Position numbers and translations under genes: made by a program. A DNA stretch of 64,000 nucleotides from Roseiarcus sp963823165 (lineage in GTDB: Bacteria; Pseudomonadota; Alphaproteobacteria; Rhizobiales; Beijerinckiaceae), in assembly GCA_963823165.1 (NCBI GenBank), contig CAWGKV010000003.1:1-64000 (forward strand), written 5' to 3'. A model generated the notes under the pieces. It was not told the origin of the DNA, ran no database searches, and saw only the letters and a list, made by a program, of their open reading frames with translations. Below are positions 1 through 9,741 of this stretch, one piece after another. Every line of letters starts with the position of its first letter. The first letter of the stretch is position 1.

Positions 1-981
1 GACGTGTTCGACGACCCCAAGCTCAAGTCGGCCTACCAGGCGAAGTTCGGCAAGCCGCTCGCGGTCCCGACGACTTGGGACGACTACAGCCAGGTTGCGC
101 AGTTTATCACCGATCAGCTGGCGCCGAACATTTACGGCGCTGCGCATTTCCGCAAATTCGGCAGCCCCGGCAACCAGTTCAGCTTCCTGCAGGAGTACCG
201 CGCCAACGGCGGCAAATTCTTCGACGGGGATATGAAGGCGCTGCTCGCCGGACCGGCGGGGGAGATGACGCTCACCCAGATGATCGCCCAGAACAAGGCT
301 TCGATCCCGGGCAACAACGACCTCGACGCCGTCGCGCAATGGGCCGCCTGGCTGCAGGGGAAGGTGGCGATGATCTTCTGATGGCCGCCGACGGGCCGCA
401 TGTCGGCCAACTACTCACAGCGCGACAAGGCGATCAATTTCATCCCCGCCTCCAGCATCGCGGGCAAGGTCGGCTACGCCGTGGTGCCGGGAGGCAACGG
501 CGAGATGGCGTCCGGCTACGTGCGCGCGCTCGCCGCCGGCTCGAACAACGAGGAGGCGGCCTATCTCTTCATGCAGTGGGTGACCGCGCCGCCGCTGTCG
601 CTGGTGCGGACGATGCTGCCCTACACGCTGCGCGACCCCTATCGCCTTTCGACCTACAAGTCCGAGGAATACCGGGCGCTGTGGCCTGAGGCCAAAGACT
701 ATCTTATCAACTTGTCCGACTGCGCCAACACGGGCGTCGTCGACATGATCATGCCCGGCTGGCAGGACTATGCCCTGTCCATCGACCGCATGTGCACCGC
801 GGTCTGGGGCGGTCAGGACCCGAAGTCCGCGCTCGCGAAAGCGGCGGCCGAGTGGGATCAGACCACCCAGCGGCTCGGCATCCCGGCGCAGAAGGCTGCT
901 TACCAGGAGTTCCTCAAGATTCCGGGCTGCTACGCAGACCATACGATCGAGAAGCTCGGCCAGGCGGTGCACATCACCTGA
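1..981 (+). pseudogene. ABC transporter sugar-binding protein, 5'-truncated and interrupted by an in-frame TGA
   Basis: This is the C-terminal ~325 residues of a family 1 extracellular solute-binding protein, the periplasmic receptor of a CUT1-type sugar importer; its start lies before the window. The frame reads well from the left edge to 378. It then meets TGA at 379-381 and continues in the same frame with WPPTGRMSANYS to the stop at 979-981. Homologues usually carry a small residue (often Ser) before the WPPTGR segment, so the TGA looks like a single-base nonsense change or a sequencing error. An internal ATG at 400 could start a C-terminal fragment, but that would not be a working receptor. 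The gene is followed by two permeases and an ATPase, which fixes its role. The family call is fairly sure; its functional state is not. Confidence 0.8.
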
Positions 982-1083
982 GAGAATTTTGGCGCCGGCC
1001 AGGTCGTTCCGGACTTCCCGCGTGCGACCTGACCTCGCCTTTTGCTTTCGACCGCTCGAGCCCGCCAGCCCATCAAAATCACT

Positions 1084-2019
1084 ATGAGTCGCGCAATCAC
1101 AGCCACCCCGGCGCGCTCCGCCTCCGCAATCCGCGCGGTCGGCGTCTCGGCGTGGGCCGATCGCCATTTCAAATGGCTGATGGTCGCTCCGGCGACACTG
1201 CTGATCCTCGCGTTCTCGATCTACCCGTTGTTGTTTTCGTTGTGGGTCGTCTTCGTCAATTACGACTTCGAAATTCCGGGCCACGCCTTCGTCGGGCTCC
1301 AGAATTTCCAAGAGGTCCTGGACGACCCCTTGGCCTGGTCGTCGCTTGGCTTCACGATCGTTCTATCCGTGACTGTAGTCGCCTTCGAATTCGCGCTGGG
1401 GCTCGCCCTTGCGCTCGCGATGGTGAAGACCTTCCGGGGACGCGGGATCGTCATGTCGATCCTGATCATCCCGCTGTTTATCAGCCCGGTGATCGTCGGC
1501 CAGTCCTGGGCGCTGTTCCTGCAAAGGCCTTTCGGCCCCGCGGACTACCTCTTGAGCCGGCTCATCCATCATCCGGTGGCGATCAGCTGGATCGGCGAAA
1601 CGCCATGGGTCTATATTTCGATCGTCGTTGCCGACGTCTGGCAATGGACCCCCTTCATGTTCGTCATCCTGCTCGCCGGGCTCGCGGCCATTCCACCTCA
1701 TCTCTATGAGGCGGCGGAGCTCGACGGCGTCGGCGCGCTCCAGACGTTTCGCTATGTGACGATGCCGCAGCTGGCGCCGGTGATGCTGCTTGCCGTCACG
1801 CTCCGCCTTCTGGACGCCGTCAAGCTTTTCGACGTCATCTTCATGCTGACCGGCGGCGGCCCCGGCACCGCGACCTACACGACGTCCTTCTATCTCTATC
1901 AGATCGGATTCCAGCAATTCCACCTGTCGATAGCGACGGCGGGCAGCTGGCTCTTCCTCATTCTGCTGTCGGTCGTGATCCTGGCGCTCGTGCGCCGCCT
2001 GTTGAAGGCGGAGTCGTGA
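1084..2019 (+). CDS. Sugar ABC transporter permease (MalF-like)
   Basis: This 311-residue inner-membrane protein has about six hydrophobic helices, the first near residues 25-50 (WLMVAPATLLILAFSIYPL). The EAA loop reads EAAELDGVGALQTFRYVTMPQLAP, which is where the permease docks with the ATPase. This is the first membrane subunit of a CUT1-family carbohydrate importer. I chose the ATG at 1084 over upstream starts because the protein then begins with the short basic N-terminus usual for the family. It follows the binding-protein gene by about 100 bp and overlaps the next permease at TGATG, so the two are translationally coupled. The sugar transported cannot be read from the sequence. Confidence 0.9.
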   Translation: MSRAITATPARSASAIRAVGVSAWADRHFKWLMVAPATLLILAFSIYPLLFSLWVVFVNYDFEIPGHAFVGLQNFQEVLDDPLAWSSLGFTIVLSVTVVAFEFALGLALALAMVKTFRGRGIVMSILIIPLFISPVIVGQSWALFLQRPFGPADYLLSRLIHHPVAISWIGETPWVYISIVVADVWQWTPFMFVILLAGLAAIPPHLYEAAELDGVGALQTFRYVTMPQLAPVMLLAVTLRLLDAVKLFDVIFMLTGGGPGTATYTTSFYLYQIGFQQFHLSIATAGSWLFLILLSVVILALVRRLLKAES

Positions 2020-2846
2020 TGAGCTCGCACAGTTTCCGCGCCAACGCCGCGCGCGGGTTCACGATCGGCTTCTTCATCGTGTTCATTCTTGTGCCGCTCT
2101 ATTGGGTCGTCGTCACTTCGATCAAGCCGACCAGCGACTATCTTACAACGCCGCCGGTGTGGTTCCCGGCGAAGCCCACGACGGTTCACTACACCGCCGC
2201 GCTTTTCTCCTATCGCGGCCTCCAGGGTCTCATCAACAGCCTCATCATTGCCTCGACTTCGACTGTGCTCTCCACCGTAATGGGCACGATGATGGCATAC
2301 AGCCTTGCGAGATTCCGCACGGGAGGCAACCATCTCGCCCTTTGGGTCATCTCCCAGCGCTTTTTGCCGCCCGTCGCCATCATCCTGCCGATCTTCCTCC
2401 TGTTTCGGAGCTGGGGCCTCTATGATACGCGCATCGGACTGATCCTCGCCTATGCGTTCATGACGCTGCCGCTGTCGGTGTGGATGATGTATGCGTATTT
2501 TCGCCAGCTGCCGAAATCCCTGGAAGAGGCGGCGCTGGTCGACGGTCTCAGCCGCTGGCAGACGTTCTGGATGGTCGCGACGCCGCTTGCTGCGCCGGGC
2601 GTCGCCGCCGCGGCCGTCTTTGTCTTCATAGCCGTCTGGACCGAATTCTTCTTCGCCTTGATCCTGACCAGCCGCTATGCGTTCACGCTGCCAACAATCT
2701 TTCGCGCCTTCCTCGGATTCCAAGGCGCCCAATATGGCGAAGCCTGCGCCCTTGCGACCGTATCGCTCGCGCCGTCCATCGTGTTGGGGATGCTGGTGCA
2801 GCGGCACCTGGTGCGTGGTCTCACGCTCGGCGCATTGCGAGGATAG
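2019..2846 (+). CDS. Sugar ABC transporter permease (MalG-like)
   Basis: This 275-residue membrane protein is the second permease of the CUT1 importer. It has an N-terminal helix (TIGFFIVFILVPLYWVVVTS), a periplasmic stretch, and further helices. The EAA loop near residues 170-195 reads EEAALVDGLSRWQTFWMVATPLA. The ATG overlaps the stop of the preceding permease by one base; a GTG three bases upstream is an alternative. It ends two bases before the ATPase gene, so binding protein, permeases and ATPase form one operon. MalG-type permeases pair with the MalF-type protein to form the channel; that role here is by family. Confidence 0.9.
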   Translation: MSSHSFRANAARGFTIGFFIVFILVPLYWVVVTSIKPTSDYLTTPPVWFPAKPTTVHYTAALFSYRGLQGLINSLIIASTSTVLSTVMGTMMAYSLARFRTGGNHLALWVISQRFLPPVAIILPIFLLFRSWGLYDTRIGLILAYAFMTLPLSVWMMYAYFRQLPKSLEEAALVDGLSRWQTFWMVATPLAAPGVAAAAVFVFIAVWTEFFFALILTSRYAFTLPTIFRAFLGFQGAQYGEACALATVSLAPSIVLGMLVQRHLVRGLTLGALRG

Positions 2847-2848
2847 CG

Positions 2849-3961
2849 ATGGCGAGCGTTCGGATAGCCGCCTTGCACAAAAGCTACGGAGCGGTCCGTG
2901 CGGTTCGCGGTGTCGATCTCGATATCCCGGACGGCGAGTTCACCGTCCTCGTTGGCCCGTCCGGCTGCGGCAAGAGCACCCTCCTGCGCACGATCGCCGG
3001 CCTCGAGGACGCAGATTCGGGCGACATCGCGATCGGCGACGAGATCGTCAATGACACGCGACCGCGCGACCGCGACGTTGCGATGGTGTTCCAGGACTAC
3101 GCGCTTTACCCGCACATGACCGTGTATGGGAACATTTCCTTGAGCCTGCGGGCGCGCAAGATGCCCAAGCCCGAGATCGAAGAGCGGGTCAAGCGGACGG
3201 CGGCGATGCTCGGCGTGGCAAAACTGCTCGACCGCTATCCGCGCCAGCTTTCAGGCGGGCAGCGTCAACGGGTCGCCATCGGGCGCGCCCTCGTGCGCAA
3301 CCCGCGCGTGTTCCTGTTCGACGAGCCGCTGTCGAATCTCGACGCCCAGCTACGCGACGAGATGCGAGGCGAGATCAAACGCCTCCACCAGGAGATCTCG
3401 ACGACAATGATATACGTCACGCACGACCAGGTCGAAGCCATGACGCTCGCCGACCGAATCGTGCTGCTCCGCGACGGCGTCATCGAGCAGGAAGGCGCGC
3501 CGCTCGATCTGTTCGAGCAGCCAGCCTCGATGTTCGTCGCCGGGTTCCTCGGGTCGCCCCGGATGAACTTCGTGCGCGGCGAGTTCAGGAGGGCGGCGGA
3601 GGACGCGTCGGTAAAGCTCGGCGAAGGGGGACCAGAGCTTGCGATCCCCGAGGAGCGTATCCCCGACGCGCCGAACGGCGCGGAAGTGATTCTCGGCTTT
3701 CGCCCGGAGCACGTGCACCGTTCAACCGGCGCGTCCCTTGCCGATGGCCATGTTCGCGTCGCCTCGACGATCGAGCTTGTCCAGCCGACCGGCTCACGCA
3801 CCTACGCAACCTTCAAGCTCGGCGGACAACAAGCGGTCGCGGAGCTCCGGGCGCATGAGGCCAACCGGATCGGCGAGCGCATCGAGGTTGACATCAACCT
3901 GAAGCGCGCCGTGCTGTTCGACCCCGCCACCGGAAAGGCGCTTCGAGGTTCGCAGCCATGA
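2849..3961 (+). CDS. Sugar ABC transporter ATP-binding protein (MalK/UgpC-like)
   Basis: This 370-residue cytoplasmic ATPase powers the importer encoded just upstream. It shows Walker A GPSGCGKST near residue 37, the Q-loop in MVFQDYALYPHM, the ABC signature LSGGQRQR, Walker B VFLFDEPLSNLD, and the switch His in YVTHDQVEAM. The last third (from about residue 235) is the MOI/TOBE-type regulatory domain typical of MalK and UgpC (GFRPEHVH). Length is normal for the family. The ATG at 2849 lies two bases after the permease stop. A tiny frame overlaps its stop at 3958-4053 but is not convincing. This kind of ATPase usually serves one dedicated importer. Confidence 0.95.
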   Translation: MASVRIAALHKSYGAVRAVRGVDLDIPDGEFTVLVGPSGCGKSTLLRTIAGLEDADSGDIAIGDEIVNDTRPRDRDVAMVFQDYALYPHMTVYGNISLSLRARKMPKPEIEERVKRTAAMLGVAKLLDRYPRQLSGGQRQRVAIGRALVRNPRVFLFDEPLSNLDAQLRDEMRGEIKRLHQEISTTMIYVTHDQVEAMTLADRIVLLRDGVIEQEGAPLDLFEQPASMFVAGFLGSPRMNFVRGEFRRAAEDASVKLGEGGPELAIPEERIPDAPNGAEVILGFRPEHVHRSTGASLADGHVRVASTIELVQPTGSRTYATFKLGGQQAVAELRAHEANRIGERIEVDINLKRAVLFDPATGKALRGSQP

Positions 3962-4077
3962 CGAGCGATAAGACGTCTGCGCCGCCGTCGCGGGCGGTGA
4001 AGCTTTGCGGCACGGTCGCGCGGGTCGAGGCCGAAAACCGGCAACGGTCCTAATCAGGGGACATGAGGGAGGAAAAG

Positions 4078-4890
4078 ATGGCGGCGCAAGGGCTGAAGGA
4101 GCTGGCTCAAACCAAAAGTCCGAAGTTCGGGCATTTCATCGTGGAGTTCGCGACGCCGGGGATCGGCCACATTCTCAAGTCGGCCGGCTGCGACTTCGTG
4201 CTGTTCGATCTCGAGCACTCCGGATTCGGCTTCGAGACGGTGAAGAGCGCGATCCGCTATTTCGAGGCGGCCGACCTGCCGGTGATCGTGCGAACCCCGT
4301 CGAAGGATTACCATCACGTCGCCCGCGCGATGGACATGGGCGCCGAAGGCCTGATGTTGCCGATGGTCGGCAACGTGGAGGAAGCTCGCCACATCCTCAA
4401 ATCGATGAAGTATACCCCCGATGGAGGCCGCGGCGTCGCCCTGCAGGTCTCGCACGATCGCTATCGGCCGGGCCCCGTCGTCGACAAGTTCGTCGCCGCG
4501 AACCGCCGCAGCACGTTCTTCTGCCAAATCGAGACCGCCGAGGGCGTCGACAACGCCGACGCGATCGCGGCGCTGCCGGGAGTCGATTGTCTGTGGGTGG
4601 GCCATTTCGACCTTTCGGTTTCGCTCGGCGTGCCGGGAGAATTCGGCTCGAAGACGTTCACCGACGCGATCGCGCGGGTCTGCGACGCCGCCCGCAAACA
4701 TGGAAAATCGCTTGGGCGCCTGGTCCCGACGGTGCAACAGGGGGTCGACCTTTATGGTCAGGGCTTCGACTTCATTTGCTATTCCGGCGACGTCTGGGTG
4801 CTCCACGATGCGCTGAAGGACGCGGTTCACAAGTTGCGCGAAGGCTGCGCGGCGGCCGACAACGCGAAAAGGACAGGGGGCGACCGATGA
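4078..4890 (+). CDS. HpcH/HpaI family aldolase (2-keto-3-deoxy sugar acid aldolase type)
   Basis: This 270-residue class II aldolase belongs to the family that cleaves 2-keto-3-deoxy sugar acids or 4-hydroxy-2-oxoheptanedioate into pyruvate and an aldehyde. Family motifs are VLFDLEHSGFG, PVIVRTP, GAEGLMLPMV and QIETAEGVDNADAI; the Glu of IETAEG and an Asp in the WVGHFDLS segment match the metal-binding positions. The ATG at 4078 is preferred over one at 4063 because AGGGAGGA sits just before it. It overlaps the next dehydrogenase gene at ATGA. With the sugar ABC transporter upstream it suggests uptake and breakdown of a sugar acid, which is inference; the exact substrate is unknown. Confidence 0.9.
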   Translation: MAAQGLKELAQTKSPKFGHFIVEFATPGIGHILKSAGCDFVLFDLEHSGFGFETVKSAIRYFEAADLPVIVRTPSKDYHHVARAMDMGAEGLMLPMVGNVEEARHILKSMKYTPDGGRGVALQVSHDRYRPGPVVDKFVAANRRSTFFCQIETAEGVDNADAIAALPGVDCLWVGHFDLSVSLGVPGEFGSKTFTDAIARVCDAARKHGKSLGRLVPTVQQGVDLYGQGFDFICYSGDVWVLHDALKDAVHKLREGCAAADNAKRTGGDR

Positions 4891-5939
4891 GCGCGCCGTT
4901 TCGCGTCGCCCTGTCCGGAGATTTCCGCAAGCCCGACGGGTCCCCCGTCTATCCTGATTTCGACCTCGAGCCGCTGCGCCGCGCGCCCAACGTCGAGTTC
5001 GCCTATCTCGAGCCGTGCAATCCCGTGGAGGCCGAGCAGCTTGCGGATTTCGACGCGCTCATTCTTCTGGCGCACCGCTTCACCAAGGACAGCATCCATC
5101 CGAACGGCCGGCTTGCGGTGGTCGCGCGCTTCGGCGTCGGCTACGATACGGTCGACGTCGAGGCTTGCACGCAGGCGGGAATTGCGCTCGCCATCACGCC
5201 GGACGGCGTGCGCCGGCCCGTCGCGGTTTCGATCATCGCATTCATTCTGGCGCTGACCGGCAAGCTCATGATCAAGGACCGGCTGACGCGCGAAGGCGCG
5301 GCCGGTTTCGCGAGGCGGGGCGATCACATGGGCGTCGGCCTCGTCGGGCGCACGCTCGGGTCGATCGGCATCGGCAACATCGGGGCCGAACTTTTCCGGT
5401 TGATCGAGCCCTTTGGCATGAAGTCGATCGCGTACGACCCTTACGCCAACTCGAAGCTCGCCGCCGAGCTCGGAGTGGAGATCGTGGGCCTCGAAGAGGT
5501 GTTTCGCCGCGCCGACATCGTCAGCGTGAGCTGTCCATTAACCCCCGACACCCAACACCTCGTGAACGCCGAGCGCCTCGCGATGATGAAACCGACGGCC
5601 TATTTGATCAACACGGCCAGGGGGCCGATCGTCGACCAAAAGGCGCTGACCAAGGTTTTGCAGGATCGCCGCATCGCCGGCGCCGGACTCGACGTGCTCG
5701 AGAAGGAGCCGCCGGAAGTGGACGATCCGATCCTCAAGCTCGACAACGTGATCCTCGCCCCGCACGCACTATGCTGGACCGACCAATGCTTCGCCGGCAA
5801 CGGCGCCGCCGACGTTCGCGCGGTCTTGGACGTCCAACATGGTCGCGAGCCACGCGTCGTGGTTAACCGGTCAGTGCTCGAGACGGCGGCTTGGAAGCGG
5901 CGGCTGTCCGAGTTCCGGATGCGGTCGCCCGGCGACTAG
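4887..5939 (+). CDS. D-isomer-specific 2-hydroxyacid dehydrogenase
   Basis: This 350-residue NAD(P)-dependent oxidoreductase has the Rossmann motif GIGNIG near residues 164-169. The three catalytic residues of the family are visible: Arg in NTARGPIVD, Glu in VLEKEPP, and His in APHALCW. It probably interconverts a 2-keto acid and a D-2-hydroxy acid in the cytoplasm. It is coupled to the aldolase by a 4-bp overlap (ATGA), so it likely acts in the same sugar-acid pathway. The C-terminal tail (about 30 residues) is basic and not part of the conserved fold. Substrate assignment within this broad family is not possible here. Confidence 0.9.
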   Translation: MSAPFRVALSGDFRKPDGSPVYPDFDLEPLRRAPNVEFAYLEPCNPVEAEQLADFDALILLAHRFTKDSIHPNGRLAVVARFGVGYDTVDVEACTQAGIALAITPDGVRRPVAVSIIAFILALTGKLMIKDRLTREGAAGFARRGDHMGVGLVGRTLGSIGIGNIGAELFRLIEPFGMKSIAYDPYANSKLAAELGVEIVGLEEVFRRADIVSVSCPLTPDTQHLVNAERLAMMKPTAYLINTARGPIVDQKALTKVLQDRRIAGAGLDVLEKEPPEVDDPILKLDNVILAPHALCWTDQCFAGNGAADVRAVLDVQHGREPRVVVNRSVLETAAWKRRLSEFRMRSPGD

Positions 5940-6372
5940 CCGGAAAAGCGCCGCAGAAGCATCCGGCTTCCAGGAGCGCGAGCCGCCCGACGTTGGACAA
6001 CCGCTCCTGTGTAGGCTTTCGGATGCCGGCCCTGACGCAGGCGTGGGGTTTGGGCCTTAGGGCCGCGTCCGAAGGCGCGTGGTTATGCGGCACACAAGGC
6101 CCGAGATCTCGACACTTCGGACGGAGCATGATCTCTGCGACGGACGGCCGGAGAATCCGTCGTAGGAAGCTCGCCTTCGGGAGTCGATCGGCGGCCACAA
6201 GGTCGGCGCCTACAGGATCGACAATTTGAGTTCGAGGCTGCCTAAGGCTCCGGCCTATGCCTAAGGAATGACGATTGACTGCGAAGCCCGTCATATTAGG
6301 CTCTCTTTGACTTTTGATGGAGTGCGCCGCTCTTGTCTCGATCTGCGCTCCTCCGAATACCGGTGACGTCAC
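5940..6372. other. Intergenic stretch, 433 bp, no gene recognised
   Basis: The gap between the dehydrogenase and the amidase has frames on both strands, but none shows family motifs, a good ribosome site or a sensible start. I see no tRNA, no strong hairpin and no repeat. It probably ends the first transcript and carries the promoter for the amidase-dipeptide transporter operon; no clear -35/-10 pair stood out. Confidence 0.4.
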
Positions 6373-8019
6373 GTGATCGCAATCGCTGACATAGAGGGCG
6401 CCGAACGCGTTTTGGGCGTCGCCTATACTGCGGCCGAACGCGAACAGATGGCGGGAAATTTGGAAGGACAGATCGCTTCCGCTCTCGCCCGGCGGAAAGT
6501 GCGGCTCGCCAATTCCATGCCAATGGCGAGCAGGTTCGATCCGCGGCTGCCGACGTTCCGCATGCCCGCCCCGCAAGGCCCGCTGCGTTTCAGTCGGGCC
6601 CAGCCGAAGGCTGTTCCGCCCGACGACGAGGATATTGCCTTCGCGACAATCGGCCAGCTTTCCGCCTGGATTTCCGCACGCGCGCTGACGAGCCGGCGGC
6701 TGACCGAGATCTACCTTGCGCGCATCGACGCGCTTGGGTCCAGGCTCGAATGTTTCGCGACAGTCACGCACAAGCGCGCGCTGGCCGAGGCAGATGCGGC
6801 GGACGCGTTGCTGCGCGGCGGGGTTAATCTCGGGCCGCTGCACGGGATCCCGTACGGCCTCAAGGACCTCTTCGACACCAAGGACATCGCGACCGGATGG
6901 GGCGCCGAACCGTTTCGCGACCGCGTGCCGGACGCCGATGCGGCGATCGTGCGCAAGCTACGCGCAGCCGGCGCGGTCCTGCTCGGCAAGACCACTGTCG
7001 GTGCGCTGGCTTACAACGATATTTGGTACGGCGGCTGGACCCGGAATCCATGGAACCTCAACGAAGGCTCCAGCGGGTCCAGCGCCGGGTCCGCATCGGC
7101 GACCGCCGCGGGTCTCTGCGCCTTTTCGATCGGGACGGAGACGTTGGGGTCCATTACGTCGCCATGCCAGCGTTGTGGTCCAACGGGTTTGCGGCCAACC
7201 TTCGGGCGCGTCGCGCGATCGGGGGGCATGGCGCTCTGCTGGTCGCTCGACAAGGTCGGGCCGATCTGCCGGACGGTCGAAGACACCGCGATCGTGCTCG
7301 CCGCCATCAACGGCGCAGATACCGAAGACCGCGCTTCCATCAACGCGCCTTTCCATTTCGACGCGGAGGCGGACATTGCCGGTCTCAAGTTAGGCTATCT
7401 TCCCGAGGCCTTCGGAGAAGGGGCCAACGACGTTGATCATGCTGCGCTCGCCGCCGTACGCTGTCTCGGGATCGACGCCGTCGAAGTTTCGCTGCCCGAC
7501 CTGCCTTATGGCGCCCTGATGAACATCGTCTATGCTGAGGCGTCCGCTGCTTTCGAGGAGCTGACGCTCTCCGACCTCGACGACACGCTGAAGTGGCAGG
7601 ACGAGGGCGCCTGGCCCAACACCTTCCGCAAGGCGCGCTTTCTCTCAGCCGTCGATCACGTCCAGCTGGACCGACTTCGCTATCAGGTGATGCTGGCGCT
7701 CGACGGCCTCTTCGCCAAAGTCGACGCCATGATCGGACCCTTCATGACCGGCCCGATGCTGATTGCCAGCAATTTCACTGGCCATCCCTGCTTGCATCTG
7801 CGCGCGGGTTTCCTCGATCTCGCGACGCGCGGCGCTGCCTCACTGGGCGCCGGCAAGCTGACAACCGGAGAGCCTGTTCCGGGGAGCCAGACGTTCAAGG
7901 CGCCCCAAGGCATATCGCTGTGGGGACGGCTGTTCGAAGAAGGACGAATCCTCAATCTTGGCATGGCGCTTGAACGGGAGCTTGGTGTCGCCGGCGTGCG
8001 GCCCGGTCTTCCGTCTTGA
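6373..8019 (+). CDS. Amidase (amidase signature family)
   Basis: This 548-residue enzyme hydrolyses C-N amide bonds with the Ser-cisSer-Lys triad of the family. The general-base Lys lies at about residue 164 (HGIPYGLKDLFD), the Gly/Ser-rich loop GSSGSSAGSA carries the cis-Ser near 236, and the nucleophile Ser is near 260 (TETLGSITSP). The 24-residue spacing between the two Ser matches the family. The GTG start at 6373 gives an N-terminal extension of about 90 residues before the core, as seen in some GatA-like amidases. It lies just upstream of a dipeptide-type ABC transporter, so it may process an imported amide or peptide; that link is inferred from position. Confidence 0.9.
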   Translation: MIAIADIEGAERVLGVAYTAAEREQMAGNLEGQIASALARRKVRLANSMPMASRFDPRLPTFRMPAPQGPLRFSRAQPKAVPPDDEDIAFATIGQLSAWISARALTSRRLTEIYLARIDALGSRLECFATVTHKRALAEADAADALLRGGVNLGPLHGIPYGLKDLFDTKDIATGWGAEPFRDRVPDADAAIVRKLRAAGAVLLGKTTVGALAYNDIWYGGWTRNPWNLNEGSSGSSAGSASATAAGLCAFSIGTETLGSITSPCQRCGPTGLRPTFGRVARSGGMALCWSLDKVGPICRTVEDTAIVLAAINGADTEDRASINAPFHFDAEADIAGLKLGYLPEAFGEGANDVDHAALAAVRCLGIDAVEVSLPDLPYGALMNIVYAEASAAFEELTLSDLDDTLKWQDEGAWPNTFRKARFLSAVDHVQLDRLRYQVMLALDGLFAKVDAMIGPFMTGPMLIASNFTGHPCLHLRAGFLDLATRGAASLGAGKLTTGEPVPGSQTFKAPQGISLWGRLFEEGRILNLGMALERELGVAGVRPGLPS

Positions 8020-8126
8020 AGCGCGGATTTGTCTTTCGACCTGAAGCGTTCGGGACAGCGGAAACTGAAACGGCCGGAACTCGAGAGAGAGGCTCGTTAG
8101 AGATTTTTTTGCCAGGGAGACGTGTG

Positions 8127-9674
8127 ATGAAGCGTAGGGACTTCTTGAAATCGAGCGCCACCTTGATCGGCGGCGCCGCACTGGGCGGAAGCTTGACGCC
8201 CAACGCGGCTTTTGCCGCGGACGCCCCGGTCAAAGGGGGAACGCTGATCTGGGGTCACTCCGAAACGACGCAAAATCTGGACATCCACCAGACGGGCACC
8301 GCCTCGACCATACGCGTGCTTCAGAATGTTCACGACGCCATCGTCACCGTCGACAAGAATTTCACGGTTATCCCGAGCCTTGCCAAGAGCTTCGATCAGA
8401 GCGCGGACGGGTTGACCTATACGTTCCAGCTTCGGCCCGGCGTGAAGTTCCACGATGGCAAGACGATGACCTCGGCGGACGTCAAATATTCCTTCGACCG
8501 CTGCCGCGACAAGAAGACAGGCGCGGTCAATTTCGAAGTTTTCAACGATGTCGCCTCGATCGAAACGCCGGACGACCTCACCGTCGTCATCAAGTTGAAC
8601 CGGATCAACGCGCCGTTCCTGAGCCGCCTGGCGGAGAACGGCGCCGGCGCGATCATGCCGCAAGGCTCCGGCGACCAGCAGGGCAAAACGCCGATCGGCG
8701 CGGGACCGTTCAAGTTCGTTCGCCGCGAATTCGGTCACGAGGTCGAACTGGCGCAATTCGACGATTATTGGGACGGACCTGCTTATCTCGACAGGGTCAT
8801 CGCGCGGGAGGTCACGGAGCCGACGGTGCGGCTGACGGGTCTGCGCACCGGCGAAATGCACATGATCAACGACATTCCGCCCGACCGAATGAAGGAGATC
8901 AAAGGCGACCCGAAGCTGCAGGTGCTCACATGGTTCCCGCTCAACTGGGACTTCGTCAATCTCAATCATGACTATGAGCCGTTCAAGGACCAGCGCGTGC
9001 GGTTGGCGATCGATCTCCTCATCGATAAGGAGGCGCTGCTGCAGGGCGCCCTTTGGGGCGAAGGCAGAATCACCGCTTCGCCGAGCTATCCGACGTCCGC
9101 CTCGTACAACGCCTCGCTCAAGAATCGTCCGCAGGACATCGCCAAGGCCAAGGAACTGCTGGAGCAAGCCGGCTATGGACCCGGCAAGCTCGACCTCGTC
9201 TTCAAGGCGACGACGAACTACCCTTATCACGTCGAGTCGGCGCAAATCATGCTCGAGTGGTTCAAGGAAGCCGGCATCAATATGAAGATCGAGCAGCTGA
9301 CCTGGGCCGACTGGCTGAGCCAAGTCTGGGTCAACAAGGATTTTCAGATATCGATGATGAACTTTTTCACCCTCTGGGAGCCGGACTTCCTCTATTACAG
9401 CCTCTGGCATTCGACCGGCGCGTTCAACTATCGCCATATAAAGGATCCGGAGCTTGACGATCTCCTGCAGAAGGCGCGCATCACGATCGACCCAACGACC
9501 CGAGCCGACATCTACAAGCAGGTGCAGCAGCGGATCTACGACCAGGATCACGACGTGATCCTCTGGTTCCGCAACGGTTCGATCGGTGCGCAGCCGTCGG
9601 TCGGCGGGCTCAACACGATCGTTCACCCGAACGGCAGCAACCTCGAGTTCCACAAAGTGTGGCTGCGCGCGTGA
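8127..9674 (+). CDS. Peptide ABC transporter substrate-binding protein (family 5, Tat-exported)
   Basis: This 515-residue periplasmic receptor belongs to the DppA/OppA (SBP_bac_5) family. The N-terminus has a twin-arginine motif, RRDFLK at residues 3-8, then a hydrophobic stretch and AFAADA, so export by the Tat pathway is likely. The body contains family segments such as VTVDKNFTVIPSLAKSFD and the FQLRPGVKFHDGKTMTSADVKYSF region. I chose the ATG at 8127, preceded by CAGGGAGA, over an upstream ATG at 8016 because the signal peptide then starts correctly. It heads the dipeptide-type transporter operon. Its ligand could be a peptide, nickel complex or other small molecule. Confidence 0.92.
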   Translation: MKRRDFLKSSATLIGGAALGGSLTPNAAFAADAPVKGGTLIWGHSETTQNLDIHQTGTASTIRVLQNVHDAIVTVDKNFTVIPSLAKSFDQSADGLTYTFQLRPGVKFHDGKTMTSADVKYSFDRCRDKKTGAVNFEVFNDVASIETPDDLTVVIKLNRINAPFLSRLAENGAGAIMPQGSGDQQGKTPIGAGPFKFVRREFGHEVELAQFDDYWDGPAYLDRVIAREVTEPTVRLTGLRTGEMHMINDIPPDRMKEIKGDPKLQVLTWFPLNWDFVNLNHDYEPFKDQRVRLAIDLLIDKEALLQGALWGEGRITASPSYPTSASYNASLKNRPQDIAKAKELLEQAGYGPGKLDLVFKATTNYPYHVESAQIMLEWFKEAGINMKIEQLTWADWLSQVWVNKDFQISMMNFFTLWEPDFLYYSLWHSTGAFNYRHIKDPELDDLLQKARITIDPTTRADIYKQVQQRIYDQDHDVILWFRNGSIGAQPSVGGLNTIVHPNGSNLEFHKVWLRA

Positions 9675-9741
9675 TCCGGCGCCGGCGGCTGGCGGCGGGC
9701 GCCTGCCGGCCGCTCGGTTCAAGGTCGGGCCGAAACGCTGC

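Noticed and set aside
3958..4053. A 31-residue frame starting on the ATPase stop (ATGA)
   Set aside because: The overlap is suggestive, but the peptide has no motif and no downstream coupling. It is more likely chance.
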